Shown: positions 1 through 12,499, counted from the first letter of the stretch. The stretch: 64,000 nt of DNA from Lanius collurio (GCA_020086605.1 JACBWW010000029.1:3568975-3632974); one strand, 5' to 3'. Numbers and translations: made by a program. The notes: generated from the sequence alone by a model not told the origin.

Positions 1-430
1 CCCGCCCCGCCGCGGCCCGGCCCTCTCCCGCCCCCGGCGGCACGCGTGGGCCCGCCCGGAGCAACACCCCCCGCCACCGCGCGGACCGGCCTCCGCGGGG
101 GCGGCGGGCTGCGGGACCCCTCCCGGGAAACGCCGCACGACCCCCCGGGAAACGTCCCGGGGAGCCCCGCACCGCTCACCAGGTGCCCCCCCGGACACCG
201 CCCCGCGCTCCCGCAGCGGAGGGACGGGGCAAGCGCCTCCTGCGCGGGGTTAATGATTCACCGCCGCAGCAATTAACGGGCGAAACGAGGCATTAATCAG
301 CCAGAGGTGCCCGCAGTCCCGCACCCGCCCGGCTCCCTCACCCGGGCCCCCGACCCGCAGCACCCCGGCCCCCTCTGCAGCGGCGCGGGGCGGCTGCGGG
401 AGTTTAATTAAAGTCCCTGATAAATCATCT
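1..430. promoter_or_regulatory. CpG island edge with homeodomain-type ATTA motifs
   Basis: The first 240 bases are extremely GC- and CpG-rich. They grade into a shoulder with TTAATGATT (250-258), AATTAAC (271-277), ATTAATCA (292-299) and TTTAATTAAA (403-412). A weak minus-strand donor, CTG|GTGAGCGG, lies at 179-172. No coding exon is recognised. The island continues off the left edge, so its gene is not visible. Confidence 0.6.
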
Positions 431-3400
431 CACCCTCCCTCCCCCCTCCGCCAACAGCTGCCGCTCGGAGGCCCTAGCTTTGGATTTTTGGTGCTGTTCC
501 CCCAGCGTGGCTCCCAGGGGGGCTGTGGGGGACTCAAGGAGGGGATGCCAGAGGGGGTTTGCGGTGGCATCGAGGTTATGATGCCCACGGAGCTCAGGAC
601 CCCCTTCAGCGAAGGGTTCCCGCGCAGGAAACGGGGCGGACCACCCTGCCTGCCCCCCTGCACCTGCTCGAAGGGAGACGGGCCCCTGCAGTGTCTCCTG
701 TGCCCCTCCCCTGCAGTGCGAGACAGGACTCCCCAGGTCCCCCACCCTTGTCCCAATTCACAGGGACGGTGTGTGCCCCTCAGAGCGGCAGCTCGTGCCT
801 CCTAATTAATCCAGCCCTGGGATCTTACAGACAAGATGAGCCCTGTGCAAATCACATTAGTGGTGCTTGGAGCCGGGCTTTGGGATAGCTGGTGTTTAAT
901 AGTGAGGCTCTGGAGCAGCAGTCTGAGGAGGCCCAGAAGGGTGCTGGAGAGGGTCTGGGCGCGGGGTCCTTTCAGGGATGTCCCCCCCAAAACGTGGGAG
1001 GCTGTAGGGAGCTGGGACAGGCTGCAGCTGCCCCCACAAACCCCTTGGGCTGCGGAAATGCTGCCGGTGCTGCTGGGCGCTGCTGGGGCTGCTGTGGGAA
1101 GCCTAGGAGCAATGCAGGATGTGGGGCAGGAGTGGGGGGACATCTCGCAGCCCGGGGAGGCCAAAACTGGCTCGCAAGTGCCACCTCCTCAAGGATGCAG
1201 CACTGACAGATAGATCTATGTGTGTTCACCCGCTGCCAGCTCCTGCCTCAGCGCACGGCCGCTGCCACGGACAACTCTCAGCACAGGGACAGCACATCAG
1301 AGACTTGTCCCTCTTGGTCACCCGCTCTCACTGCTCCCAAAAATAACCCCCGGCGCAACCCATCTCCACCAGCCCCAAGCCCTCAGCCTGGCACTGGCCA
1401 ACAACTCCTTTTTCCACCTCCAAGGTAAAAAAGCCTCCTGCCCTCGTGCCCAGCTCCGCTCTGACTGCTGGCAGCTGGTGGGACGGGCATGTGGGTGGCA
1501 AGACAGGCCTGTGCTTGGCCCGTCCGTCTGTCCGTCCGTCCGTCCGTCCTGCGGCAGCCCTGCTCCGGGCGTTGACGTCAGCGCTCCCGGCAGCCGGGCG
1601 GTGGGCGGGCGGCACCGCTCCTATTGTATTAAAAATAATACAGCGGAGCACAAATTCATTACAGATAAGTGTGACAGCCAGGAGGAATTAACGAGCCCGT
1701 CTCTCAGCGCCTGACAAACGCCTCCTTTTGTTCCTGGGATGGGTCCTTGAGTCTTTCAATCTTTGGAGATGCCTCGGCTCATTAAGCACATCCTCCTCCA
1801 GTAGATCCCAGTGTGCCCGAGGACTGCTCCCAGTAGGAGCTGAGGCCAAACTGGCAGGGACATCCCTTTGTGCCAGTGCCCAGTACTAAGTCGGGCTTGC
1901 CTTTCTTGGGAGTCAGTGTCCTGGAGTACTGTCCCTAAGCACTGTCCCCACGTGGGGTGCGGGGTGGCCAGGGGGAGGTGGGCGAAGCAGCCCCCGTCCC
2001 TGCTGCTGCGGGAAGCACGAGGCTCGTGTGAGCTGAGGCTGCCCGCCCCAGCACTCCAGATGCCGGTGCCAGCAGCGCGACCGCAGCCGCCGGGCTGGCG
2101 GGCACCCAACCCTGCCCTGCTGGCCGTGCTCCCAAGGGAAGAGCAGCCAAGGGCTTGTCACCAGCCCTGGACATTGCCTGCTGCCCTACACACCCCTGCG
2201 GACACCCCTGCCCCTGGGACAGGGACGGATCCAGGGGATCCCCACAGTCCAAGAGCTGAGCTAGCTCTGGATGGTGTTTGGGGGATGCTCCTGCTGCTTG
2301 TGCCCAGTGCGGGCAGTTCTTAGGCCCGGCTGTTCCATGGCATCACCCTGGGCAGTGTCACCTGCTGGGTGGCTGCCTGGAGCTGCTGGGGGAGGCAGGA
2401 AGGGAAGGGATGGGGAGAGATGATTGGGGCTGGGGTAGCAGCACCATAGCCAAATGGAGGAGGAAGCTCTCAGCACCGCCAAGCCCTGCAAGTCGCCTCC
2501 GTGGAGTTAGCACAGGTGCCAGGGCCTTGGCAGTTCTGTGCCAGTCCATGCTGGTGCCCAGGGAAAGGGAATGGAGCTGGCTGTTGCCACCACACTGGCC
2601 ACAGCATCCGCTGTCAGCAACGCCTGAGTGGCACCTGCCTGCTGGCATCACCCCCATTGTCCCCCAACAGCCAGATGGGGACCCTGCAAGGTCACAGCCT
2701 CTGTGGGACCTTGCAAAGCTCCCAGGCAGAGGGAATAGCTGCACCCATCCCTGCAGCACTGCCAGCCCAGGCTGCTGCCACCCATTAGCACAGGGCAGTT
2801 ATTTCACTTATCCGCCCCCTAACATCTTTGCAGAAAATAATTATTGGTCCTTCTCATTGCACTGAGGGATTAAAAGTGGTTAACTCCATTTCCAAAGGCT
2901 TTGTTATGTTGGTTTTCCCTCAGCTGCTGCACAAGTCGATTTCCACAGTGCCACTTAGGCAGCTTTTATCAGGTTGTCTTCTGGAGGTAATTGGGTTTTT
3001 CAGGAGCCTGTTTAAAATTCGTAACCCAGCCTCTTAAACAAAACAAAAACAGCAGCGAGGAGAAGAGGAAGAGGCAGCACGAAACATGCAGCAGCTGCAG
3101 CCTCTGAAGAGCAGCTCTGGTCCCTTGGGGCTGGCACCCGGCAGGGGCAGGGACAGGGACAGGCACCAGCCGTGCTGCAGAATCAGTCTGGAGACAGACC
3201 CTCCAGCTCATGGCTGAGCACAGACTGCTCAGGGACAAGGGGGACTCGAGGTCACTCCCTCATGCTGTGCTCAGGGTGAGGCGAGTCTGTGGTGCTCAGA
3301 GCCACTCATGTCCAGCCCCAGGGGATGCTGTGGCCACCACTCTGCCCCTGCAGCAAGTCACAGACCCCCCCAGCACATGTGAGGGAGACCCAAGCACCCA

Positions 3401-4768
3401 CTCACCCATTATCACATGCATGTGTGTGGTCTCATTGCTTGTCCAGCACTCACCAGGAGCCCTGGGGTGGGTGGGGAAGGAGGTGGGCTCCTGCCATAGC
3501 TTAACCCCAGCTCCACCATGATGCTCCCAACTGTGGGAGCAGCACCATGGCGAGTCCCCCTGAGGTCACCAGAGAGGGACAGAGCAAACAGGCAAACCCC
3601 ACCATTATGGGTTAACTTCTGCTGGCCCTGAGCCCTGAGGATCTCCCTTGCTCTGAGCTTTGCTGGCTGGCTGGGGGGGGATCCTGCTGCCCACCCTGTG
3701 CACCCTCTCAGCCAGAGAGGCTCTGGGCCGATGCTGCAGCTCTTCCTCCTCTCCTGCACCACTACATTTACACCCACCACCTGCATTGCTACCACAGCCC
3801 TGTCACTGTCACTCTGGCTGACCTGTGTGCCCTCTCCTCATGGGGCAGGGGGTGCACTGGGCACCCCCAGCTCATCCCTGCCCTGCTCCGTGCCTGGGGA
3901 GCGAGAGGGTGGCAGGGAGCTGCCACAGCAGATGGTCGGTGGGGCCGGATCACGGAACTGCACGCAATGAGGGACGTCCCTGGGGGGGCCACCACAGGAG
4001 CTGGCTGTGAACTGGTGCCTGCGGGGCCCCATCACGCACCTGCTCGTCCCAGGCACGGCAGCAGCGTGCGAGCCAGGGAGGCTGCGGCTGACGGAGGGAT
4101 GAGGTGAGTGGGGAGCAGACTGAGCCCATGGCTTCCAGCTGTTCCCAGCATGGCAGCATCCCAGGAGGATACCAGAGAGAGGGGGTGCTCCCAGTGCTGC
4201 TCAGCCCTCCAGAGCTCCCCAAAATGACCATCTACACCTACATCTGTGTCACAGAGTGATGGAGGGGCTGAATCTCCCAAGAAGACCATCCAAGGGGATG
4301 AGGACTCAGCTTCAGGCTCCAGCTAAGAAGAGTGGCCTGGATGTCAGCTGTGGTGTGACCGAGCACCTTGGCTTTGCCACCACTGCTCTGTGCCCTGTGA
4401 TGTGGAGCTCTGCTCACCCAATCCCAATCTCAGAGCCACCCAGAACACCGACGAGTCCACATCCCACGAGTGCTGGGGCACACCAGGATGGACCTGTGAG
4501 TGCCAGGGGGACGCCAGGATAGACCCTGCCACTCGAGTGCTGCAGTGGTGACTCCTCATCCCCGCAGCTCCCGACTCGCAGCGTGTGTCCAGTGCCTCTG
4601 TGCCATGCATTACTAAACAGAGGCACTGCAGCCCCTCGCTGTTTGTCCTGGTGTGGCTGCTCAGGGACAGGCTGTGGGAGCCGTGCTGGCTCGCTGCAGG
4701 TCTGGCTAGTTCCCCAAACAGGTTTATGACCCCTGGGCTTGCTCACTTGGCCGCTTCCCACCCCCCAC
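431..4768. other. Gene-free GC-rich DNA
   Basis: No exon, RNA gene or mobile element is recognised. Open frames here reach only about 200 codons, overlap on both strands and show no domain. It holds the CCGT microsatellite at 1519-1549 and an AT-rich block at 1620-1700 (ATTGTATTAAAAATAATAC and AATTCATTACAGATAAG) that stands out from its surroundings as possible regulatory DNA. Confidence 0.6.
1519..1549. repeat. CCGT tetranucleotide microsatellite
   Basis: About seven near-perfect CCGT units, with one CTGT variant. Confidence 0.95.
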
Positions 4769-4778
4769 CCTATATAGG
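4769..4778. promoter_or_regulatory. Perfect CArG box / TATA-like element
   Basis: CCTATATAGG fits CC(A/T)6GG, the serum response factor site, and is a 10-base palindrome. It is flanked by C-rich DNA and moderately CpG-rich sequence (4800-4990). No exon is recognised nearby, so a chance match remains possible. Confidence 0.35.
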
Positions 4779-6236
4779 ATGGATCCCACCTCCCTGTGAA
4801 ACTGCGTTCAGCCTCGGTGCTCTCACCTCTGCCGCGCTGCCCTGCCCACACAGCAGGTACAGCATTTACATCCCAATCGCCTCGACAAGGGCACACTTGC
4901 GCCGAGTCCACCCCATCAATATTTATGGCAGGCACGCACACCCGCGCAGCTCTGCAGGGGCCGGTGCGGAGCCGAGCTGGGCGCAGCACACCAGGCACTG
5001 CTTGGGAAGCAGACAAAAGCCCCCCATAGCCCCTGTGCTGCCTCCCCATCGCCCCACCCTGTGCACACGCTGTTTTCCATCCTCCCCAAACTGACAGGGC
5101 CTGTGCAGGCACCAGTGATTGAGGTGGTCAGCACTGTGTGGGTAGTGGATGCACAAGGATCATCTCCTGGCTCCATGTCAGGATGGGATTTGGGCACCTA
5201 TTCCCCACAGAAAGCTTCAGAGAGGTTATACCCACCCTCATCTCACTGACAGAAAAAAGACATGAAGGACAAGGGCATGATTGGCTCACGGCTGGGCATT
5301 CAGGTGATGGCAGGGCAATGGCAGCCCCTGCCTGTCCCCTCTCCAACCAAAACACCCTGAGCACTGCTCCCCTGGGGTTCAGCCTCATGTTGATATAATG
5401 TTGGTTTCACAAAGACCCTGTAAGCTCTTTGGGGCACCTGAGTTGAGGACAGAGACTGGGGTGCTTTAACTCCTCTCTGTACCACCAGTGCTGGGGAGTG
5501 GGAGGAAGTGAGGAGCAGGGATGCTTGACCCAAACTCCCAGCCTGGCTCTGGGAGAGCATCTGCCTTCTGTGGGGAAAAAGGCTCATTGTATCCCATGAG
5601 AGAGGGGGTTTGGGAGCTCAGATGCCCCATGGCCTGGGCAGCAGAGCTGGATAAGGGGAGCAACACCAGGAATACCCTGTTCTCAATGGCAGCAGATGGC
5701 TGCATGGTGGGGGGCTCCATGGCAGTGTGGGGGAGACATCTGGGTGCCTGGGCTCCAGCCAAGCTGCAGCTCACTGGGAGCAGGATGAGCTGCCCTGGCT
5801 GGGGAGGTGGGGAGGGGTGAGATCTCTGCAGCAGGGATGGGTGTGGGGCTTGCTGCCCAACCCAGCTGAGACTTCTCCCAGCCTGCCTGTGCCTGGGGTT
5901 TCTGCCACGGCGTGACGCCGGACAGGCACGGTGCTGCTCCAAGAGCTGCTGGGGCTTGGGCCAGAAAATTCATTCTTGGCTGCTTTCAGTGGGGTTTGGC
6001 TCGTACCTTTCCCATCTGGGGGCTTTCAAAGGGAAAAAAAAAATAGAAGGAAGAAAAAAACTCCTGGCCTTGTGCCATCTCCACAGTCACCATCACTTGC
6101 CATGGTCTCCAGGTGGGACTGTGCCCAGCATCTGCTGAGGGCCTGAGCTGGTCCTCACTCCTGTGGCCTTTGCCTGATCCTGAGCTGCTTCAGATGCCTC
6201 TTGCCCGGTATCAAAGTGTCCCTCAGAGGAAACACT

Positions 6237-6251
6237 CCCCCCCCCCCCCCC
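6237..6251. repeat. C15 homopolymer
   Basis: Fifteen consecutive C residues, prone to slippage and sequencing length error. Confidence 0.95.
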
Positions 6252-7885
6252 ATTTTGGGTGACCTGACTGGCTCCACTGAGGCAGCCCCAGGTGGTACCT
6301 CTGAGCCTCCCCATCCATCCCACGGCTGTGCCCCCCATAGCATGGGGAGGGAAAGGGCCCCCCAATCCCCCAGGAGCCACGGCGCTGCCTACCTTGGTGT
6401 GTGCAGCACCAGGTGTCTGCTTCAGCACCTAACGCAGGGGGACAAGGACCTCGTGGGGGTGGCTGGGCATCGCAGGGAGAGCAGGGCCTGGAGAGACACC
6501 AACAGCAAGAGGATGAGTGCCTTGGAGGGGCCACAGGACCAGGTGCCATTGACAAAGGGAATCTGGGTGACAGGCAGAGCACGCCACTGCTTGCTGCCCT
6601 CTCCTCCACCTGGGTGGGTCTGTGTACATCCCGCATCCCGACCTCCAAAGATGGGAGCAAGCTGCTGCCAAGAGCCACCATCTCCCTGCAGGTGGGAGCC
6701 CAGGGTGACAGGCTGCAGGAGGTGGTGGTTCATCAGTGTCTTTGGTCCTCTCCTGGATCAGGGGTACCCACTCTGCTGCTGGCAGAGGACTCCTGGCCAT
6801 CTCTGCAGGTATCCGGCAGTTTGGATGCCTTCATTAAAAATTTAGAGGGCTCTCAACTCTTCAAGGGTTTTAAAATTTCACATTAACTCTGCCTTCCTTA
6901 GCTTGCATATGATGAATTTCTTCTTTGGAGAACATAATGGCAAGTTAAAATAAGCTACCAAACAAAAGTCCTTGCTCAGGCTCAGCAACTGGAGGAAGCC
7001 TGATGCCACTCTGGGCTCCCCCCTCCTGCTGGACCTCAGGAAACTTCTGTCTGGGGATCTCATCCCTTCCTAAATGTCCTTGAAATCCCCCTGTGATGCT
7101 TGGGGAGATGCAGAGAATGCTGGGCAGGGGCTGTGCAGGGGCCTGGGTGCCACACTGGCAGTTTCTGGGGTGGGCTGTCCCTGTGGTGTGGCTCGTGTCA
7201 CCATGATGTGTCACGAGCATGATTTCTCCTCTACAACTAGAGGAGCGGGTTCCTGGGGAAGTTACAATTTCATCCTGACTTCAAGCAAAGGCTTTTTCTC
7301 CACCCTGGGGAAGGAGGGAGGCTTTGGCAAATTGGAGATAAATAGATGACCCAGGGGAGCCAGGGGAAACACAGGCAAACACCGACGCTGTGGAGGAGCA
7401 GGGGCTGGGATGGATGGAGCCTGCATTTTTAAAAGCTTTACAGAGCAGGGATGCCTCATTCCAACCCCGGGAGCAGGAGACACTTACAGCCCCTGGGAAA
7501 AGGGTTTGGGGATGTTGGCTGTGGGAAAGAGGTAAAGGGTTCCCAGTGGAATCTCCGAGGAGACCCCAGAATGGTGACTGGTGCCCCGGGAAATGCAGTG
7601 CTAAGAGCTCAGATTGGAAAGGGCTCAGCAGCAGCGTGAAGGTGACCTTTGCTGGGGACAACCAGTGCCTCCTTTGGGATGTGGGAAGGCTGTGGAGCAG
7701 GGTGAGACGGACTGCAGAGAGCTGCAGGGATTTGTGCCTGGGGCCGTCTGGTTTCCAGACAGTGCCAAGGAGACAGCTGGGCTGGGACAGCATCAGTTTG
7801 GCTCTGCTGGCCACGGCCCGGGGACCAAACCAGCAGATATTTATTTGCTGAAATCCCAGAGGGTGGGAAGAGCAGGAACACCCTG

Positions 7886-7899
7886 CTCAGGTACCTGAG
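7886..7899. repeat. 14-base perfect palindrome
   Basis: CTCAGGTACCTGAG equals its own reverse complement. Confidence 0.95.
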
Positions 7900-7942
7900 A
7901 GGATGTTTAGAGTCCTGAGGGGTGCTGCTCCAATTCCTGCGG

Positions 7943-7964
7943 TTTTGTTTTTTTTCTTTTTTTT
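7943..7964. repeat. T-rich tract
   Basis: A run of T interrupted by single G and C bases, the largest T-rich tract of the left half. No target-site duplication or LINE tail is evident. Confidence 0.8.
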
Positions 7965-10189
7965 AATTTCAGCCAGACCAAAGAGGTTTTTTTTCTCCTT
8001 TGCAATGAGCAGAGCCTGCCAGTACCATGAAAATGCATCTCACCTGGACAGCTGCACTAGTTCAGTCTGTCTGTCTGTCCAGGCAGCCAGACACCAACCA
8101 CAGCCAAAGCAGAGAACAGGGAACAGCAGAGCAGGGTGGTGGTGCCAGAACTCCCCCAGCTGCAGGGACAGCAGTGCCCCCAGGTGCTGGCAGGGATGTT
8201 TTGATCCCGTCTGGACACGAGACACAGTATCCAGGGAAAACTTCATGCTCAAGATGAGACATTAGTGAGTCTACAGCTCTTCTGCTTTGGCACATCCAGC
8301 TCTCAGCACACTGCTTGAATAGCTGAGCTTGTCCAAATATTTGTGAGGAGAGTGAGCTGGGGAAGGAGAAGGGTGAGCAGGGAGGTGTATGGGCTGAGAA
8401 GCCCAGGGCACATCTCAAAGCATTTCCCCTGCCTAAGGCAGATGATCCTGGGACATGCCTTGGGTCTGGCACCAGTTTCCTGTCTGGGCAGCAGGTGAGA
8501 AGGAAGGTTCAGAGTCACAATGTTTGGGCAAAGTCTGTGCTGGCAGTGTGCTGTCCTGGCTCTCATGAAGGGATGCAAAGGGCTGAGGGAGCCACACCAC
8601 ACCAGGCAGCCCCCAGAGGCATTCCCCAGTTGAGGTCTGTACCTGAGCTGGCCTGCCTTGCCTTCAAAAAGCAGATCCTCAGCCTCAAACATCTCAATGC
8701 CTCTTGCACAATTCCTGTTGCCTCAGACTGGGGCAGGTCTGGGTCACACCATTGGAGGGCTCTGCGATTTGACTGAGATGATCAATGTTTCTGAGCCTCT
8801 GGTGAGTGTCACAGCAGGGGCTGGTGACACCAGTTAGGGAGGGATGGACCTGCTGGCCTGGCTGTGTGCAGGAGGAGCAGGGACCTGTGGTGCAGAACAA
8901 CACGGCAAAGGTGACAGTGGCTCCTGGCAACGCACTGGGTGACCTAGTGAGCCTGGAGACAGCCTGGAGAGCCCACAGCTGGACAAGGCAGATGGTCCAG
9001 GTGTCTGCAGCCAGGAAGGCTCTGTGGGACCAGGAGAGGTGGAGGGGAAAGCTCCTGGGACGAGTGAGCAGAGAACGCTCACGCGAGAGCAGCCCGCAGG
9101 AGCGCAGCTTGTTTACCCTGGCTGAGCAGGCCTGATTGCTCTCTATAAATACACCCGGTGAATAAACACGGGGGAGGGAGAAGGATCATTTAAACTCGAG
9201 GATGATGTTGGCATAAGAACAAATGGGAAGGCCTGGCCAGGACCACAGAGAGGCTGTGGATGAGAGCAGCCATCCTCTGGCCATGGGGAAGGTCCTCTGG
9301 GTCCATCCCTGGCTGTTGGGGCAGTTTGTGGTGCCCAAGGGCTTGGGCTCGGTGCCGCTGGGAGGGGCAGCAGCCTGGGCTGCAGTGACCATGCTCTCCT
9401 GCCATACCAGATCTCCCGAGCTCCAGGCCATGGGGGCACATTGGTGCCCAGTGGTAGGAACAGAGATGTGCCACACTGCCAGCGATCGCTGCCCCTTCCC
9501 CAGAGGATTTTTCCAGAGGATTGGACCTCTTCTGGGACTTCTCATCTCCACAGCATAAACCAGGCTGGGCAACTCAACCCAGCTGCCCTTGGCTCCTGAT
9601 ATTGGCCTGGTGGGCTGTGCCTGGCAGCAGCCTCTGCAGAAACCCAGGGAAGAGCCAAGGTGTGAACCACAGTCATCCTCCAGTGCTTTGAGGTGTTCAG
9701 AGCTCTGTCTGCTCGGGGTCATTTCAATACTAATGTCATCATGCGAGGCAATCGAAGAAACAAACATTCGGCCCACAGCCAAATGAGACTTTGAGACATT
9801 TTTCTGTGCCAGTTTGTCTCAGCTGAGCTGTCTCCAGTTTCCCCAGGAGGGTGGGGGTCAGACACTGTGAGCAGTGCTACTGGATGGGTACTGAGCTCCT
9901 TTGTTTCCATACTGGTGCCTGTCCTGACAACCCTTGGGGTCCTGCAGCCTCAGAGGCACGAGGGCAGGTTTGGCAGGGAGGACACTTCTCTGCACCCTAA
10001 GCCTGGCCTATCCTTCCTCATCCTCTTTTTGCCAAACCCAGCACCTCAGCTTGACTCAAATCACTCCAGTTCCTTCACCAGTCCTGGCCAGCAGCTGCCA
10101 CCACCGTGGAGCCCAGCTGGTTGCAAGGAGAAGCCCTGAGCCCTGCTCTGAGTGACGGTGCCAGCCCTGCTTCGCTGCTCTGACTCACT

Positions 10190-11250
10190 GCACTGCCAGC
10201 CTCGGGCAGTGGCTGCCCGGTCACGCTCGTGCCATGCGGGTGGCAGTGCCACCGCGTGCTGCCAAGGCCTGGATCACGGCAGCCACCTGCCCGTGTGCTG
10301 CAGCCGTGGCGCCGGGGGCACGGCGGGGAGAGGGGCCGGAGTGTGGGGCTTAGGAGGCGCCTTGTAGGCACAGTGCAGAGGGCACAGGGTACCGGGGATG
10401 GTGCAGCTGGAATGCTCCATGAGTGGTTGGACTTAGTAGTGGGGAGCAGGGTAGAGGAGGGAGCCAGAGATGGGGAGGCATGGGAAGAGCCCGGCAGGTA
10501 CCAGGAGCTCGCCACAGTAGAAAGGCGCACGGAGCCTCCCGGCTGCAGGCAGGGGGTGATGGTGGGATCAGGTCGTATCCTCTCCCTGCCCACAGCCCCG
10601 CTCTGCGAAGCCCCCCCCGCATTTAAAGGGGATCTAAAGCCCGGTCCGGGGGTGAGAGCCCTTCTCCTGCCATCCCCTGCACATCCGCGTGTCCTCCCTC
10701 CCCAGTCCTGCCGGTGGGCAGTCCGGGGGCGCGCCGCTCAGCCCTGCATCTTGCACCCGCACCCCGCATCACCTGCATCCTTCCCCACACCGCGCATCAC
10801 CTGCATCCTTCCCCGCATCCCGCCCGCATGCCGCATCCCGCCGCTCCCGGCCGCCGCCCCGTTATATAAGCCGGCGGCCCCGGGAGGCTCGGCGGGCCGA
10901 TCCCCGCGCCCGTGCCCGGCCCCCCCGGGCTCTGCGGCACGGCGGGCCCGCCACGGCCCGGCCCGGTCCCGCACCCACCTGGCTGGCTCGGCGCGGCTCC
11001 GGTGCGCCCCGTCCACACCCGGCGCAGGGAAGGAGCCGCCGCCGGAAGGGAGGCGGGAGCCGTAGCGGTACAGGGGGGGCCCGGTGCTGGCTCCCCCTCC
11101 GCCGCACGGCCTCCCGGGCGGGGCCGCCTCCGTGCCCGCCTCCGGCCCGCCCCGCGCCCCGGGCGGCAGCCCCCGGCCCGGCCTTCCGCTCCGGTACCGG
11201 GCGGGTCCCCTCTGCTACCCGGTAATTGCTGCCCCGGTACCGAGACAGCC
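10190..11250. promoter_or_regulatory. Large CpG island with TATA box and possible minus-strand first exon
   Basis: CpG density rises from about 10190 and is highest at 10780-11250. The palindrome TTATATAA at 10862-10869 reads TATATAAG on the plus strand. On the minus strand, GAGCCAGCCAG|GTGGGTGC gives a usable donor (exon end at 10979), so a GC-rich untranslated first exon on that strand is plausible. Synteny with human (HRH2 followed by CPLX2) makes a CPLX2 5' exon the best guess, but no complexin coding sequence is visible between here and coordinate 1. Confidence 0.7.
10862..10870. promoter_or_regulatory. TATA box within CpG island
   Basis: TTATATAAG sits alone in otherwise GC-only DNA. 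The core is palindromic, so it could position initiation in either direction; the plus-strand reading is the better consensus, with a predicted start near 10893. The candidate minus-strand donor at 10979 lies upstream of this box in minus-strand terms, so it would need a separate start site above it. Confidence 0.45.
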
Positions 11251-12499
11251 CCCTGCTATTCAACCATCCGCCCCCTGCAGCCTGGCTATGCTCCCCATCA
11301 CCCGGCATCACCCCCAGTACCACTTGTGCCTACAGTTGCACCTCCAGTGCCATAACAGCCACCCCCAGCTCGTGGCCATGTCTTCCAGTACCCCCATTTC
11401 TTGGCCACCCGTTTCTCCGGTACCCAGCAATTCCCCCCACTTCCTGGCCATCCCTCTGGACCCCTTGGACCTGCCAGTTTCCCCCATCCAGCAATTCCTT
11501 CCAATATTTGCTCTCTCCCCACAGCCTCCAGTGCTTCTCTCCCCCCCGAATTGGTGATTCCTCTCCCATGGCACTGCCAACGCCCCCAGAGGAGGGGTCA
11601 CTAGACAGGGCATCTCTGGGTGTCTCAGGGTGCCAGCAGTGCTCCCCAAACCAAAGATCCCTGTTGCACAAAGCCCTTGCCCAGGTTCTCTTGCAAGGTG
11701 TCCTGAGGATGGGGGTGACAAAGAGCCATGAGCCCTCTGGAGCCTGCCGAGCTCACAGAAAAGCCAGGGGGGAGCAGAGGAGGTGGAGAGGCTGGAGCAG
11801 GGGATGCTCTGGGCACTGCAGAGCTCCGGGATGGGGATATGGGTAGGCTGGTCGTGCACTGCTATATGGGGTAGGGAACAGCAGAAGGAGGGAGTGTGAG
11901 AAGAGCAAGAACTTGTCCACAGAGGTTTTAAGAAGCCATAACTCCGGTTCAGGGATTGGTGCAGAGCATGGTCAAGAGGACGGCAAGATCCCTGCTGGCC
12001 TGAGGGGCTGGAACTCATCCTCCCCTGCCCAATCCCTCTCCAGAGGCCACTGCCCTTGTGTTCCTGGCAGGCAGGTGAGGCCCTTTTTCCTCCTAACTTT
12101 TGATTTGGGTTTGTGGGTGCTCAGAACAGCTCCCACCAAGCCCTGGAGATGCTCTGGAGCTGGTGTTTTCTGGGGTGGGCTCCTTGTGTTGCAACTTGTC
12201 TTTGCAATCTGTTTGAGCATTGGGGTCTCAGGCTGCTCTTTGAACAGAGGGGTCCTGCCTCTCCCTCCTGAAAAGGGGGTGCAAGACAGCTGTGTCTCAG
12301 TGCCCGAGGAGGGCTCAGAACCACTGCCACAGGGGAGTTTGCTGCTCGCATCTCCCACCCTGTCGAATTCTTCCTCCACCAGGCATCACGGCAGGGTCAG
12401 ACGCGGGTCAGCCGGGAGCCACCTCCGGTTATCCCTCCCTGCTCCCGCCGTGCTGCTCGTCACATCACGCAGCAGCTCACTGCACCACTCCTTCTTGCA
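11251..12499. other. Pyrimidine-rich flank of the CpG island; no gene
   Basis: 11251-11560 is strongly C/T-rich on the plus strand, with loose repeats of CCAGTACC, CTTCCTGGCCATCCC and related phrases. After 11600 composition becomes ordinary. A 341-codon plus-strand frame (11913-12938) opens with TTG, has one hydrophobic stretch and matches no known family. Confidence 0.5.

Larger units (their letters stand above)
4779..10189. other. Gene-free GC-rich DNA
   Basis: Nothing recognisable as coding. It contains a C15 run at 6237-6251, a T-rich tract at 7943-7964, a 14-base perfect palindrome at 7886-7899 and short TGTC repeats near 8066-8080. A 232-codon minus-strand frame at 4414-5112 and similar frames show no family features. 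Confidence 0.6.

Noticed and set aside
190..260. CAGGAGGCGCTTGCC on the minus strand, resembling the complexin RQEAL segment
   Set aside because: Only five residues match by chance; the reading frame does not continue with the complexin helix.
4860..5030. Promoter downstream of the CArG/TATA element
   Set aside because: CpG is only moderately raised and no exon or donor in the right place was found.
4414..5112. 232-codon minus-strand frame
   Set aside because: No conserved motif, overlapping frames on the other strand, and no splice or promoter support.
10229..11065. 278-codon plus-strand frame over the CpG island
   Set aside because: Pro/Arg/Ala-rich translation is expected from any long frame in CpG-island DNA; stop codons are rare there.
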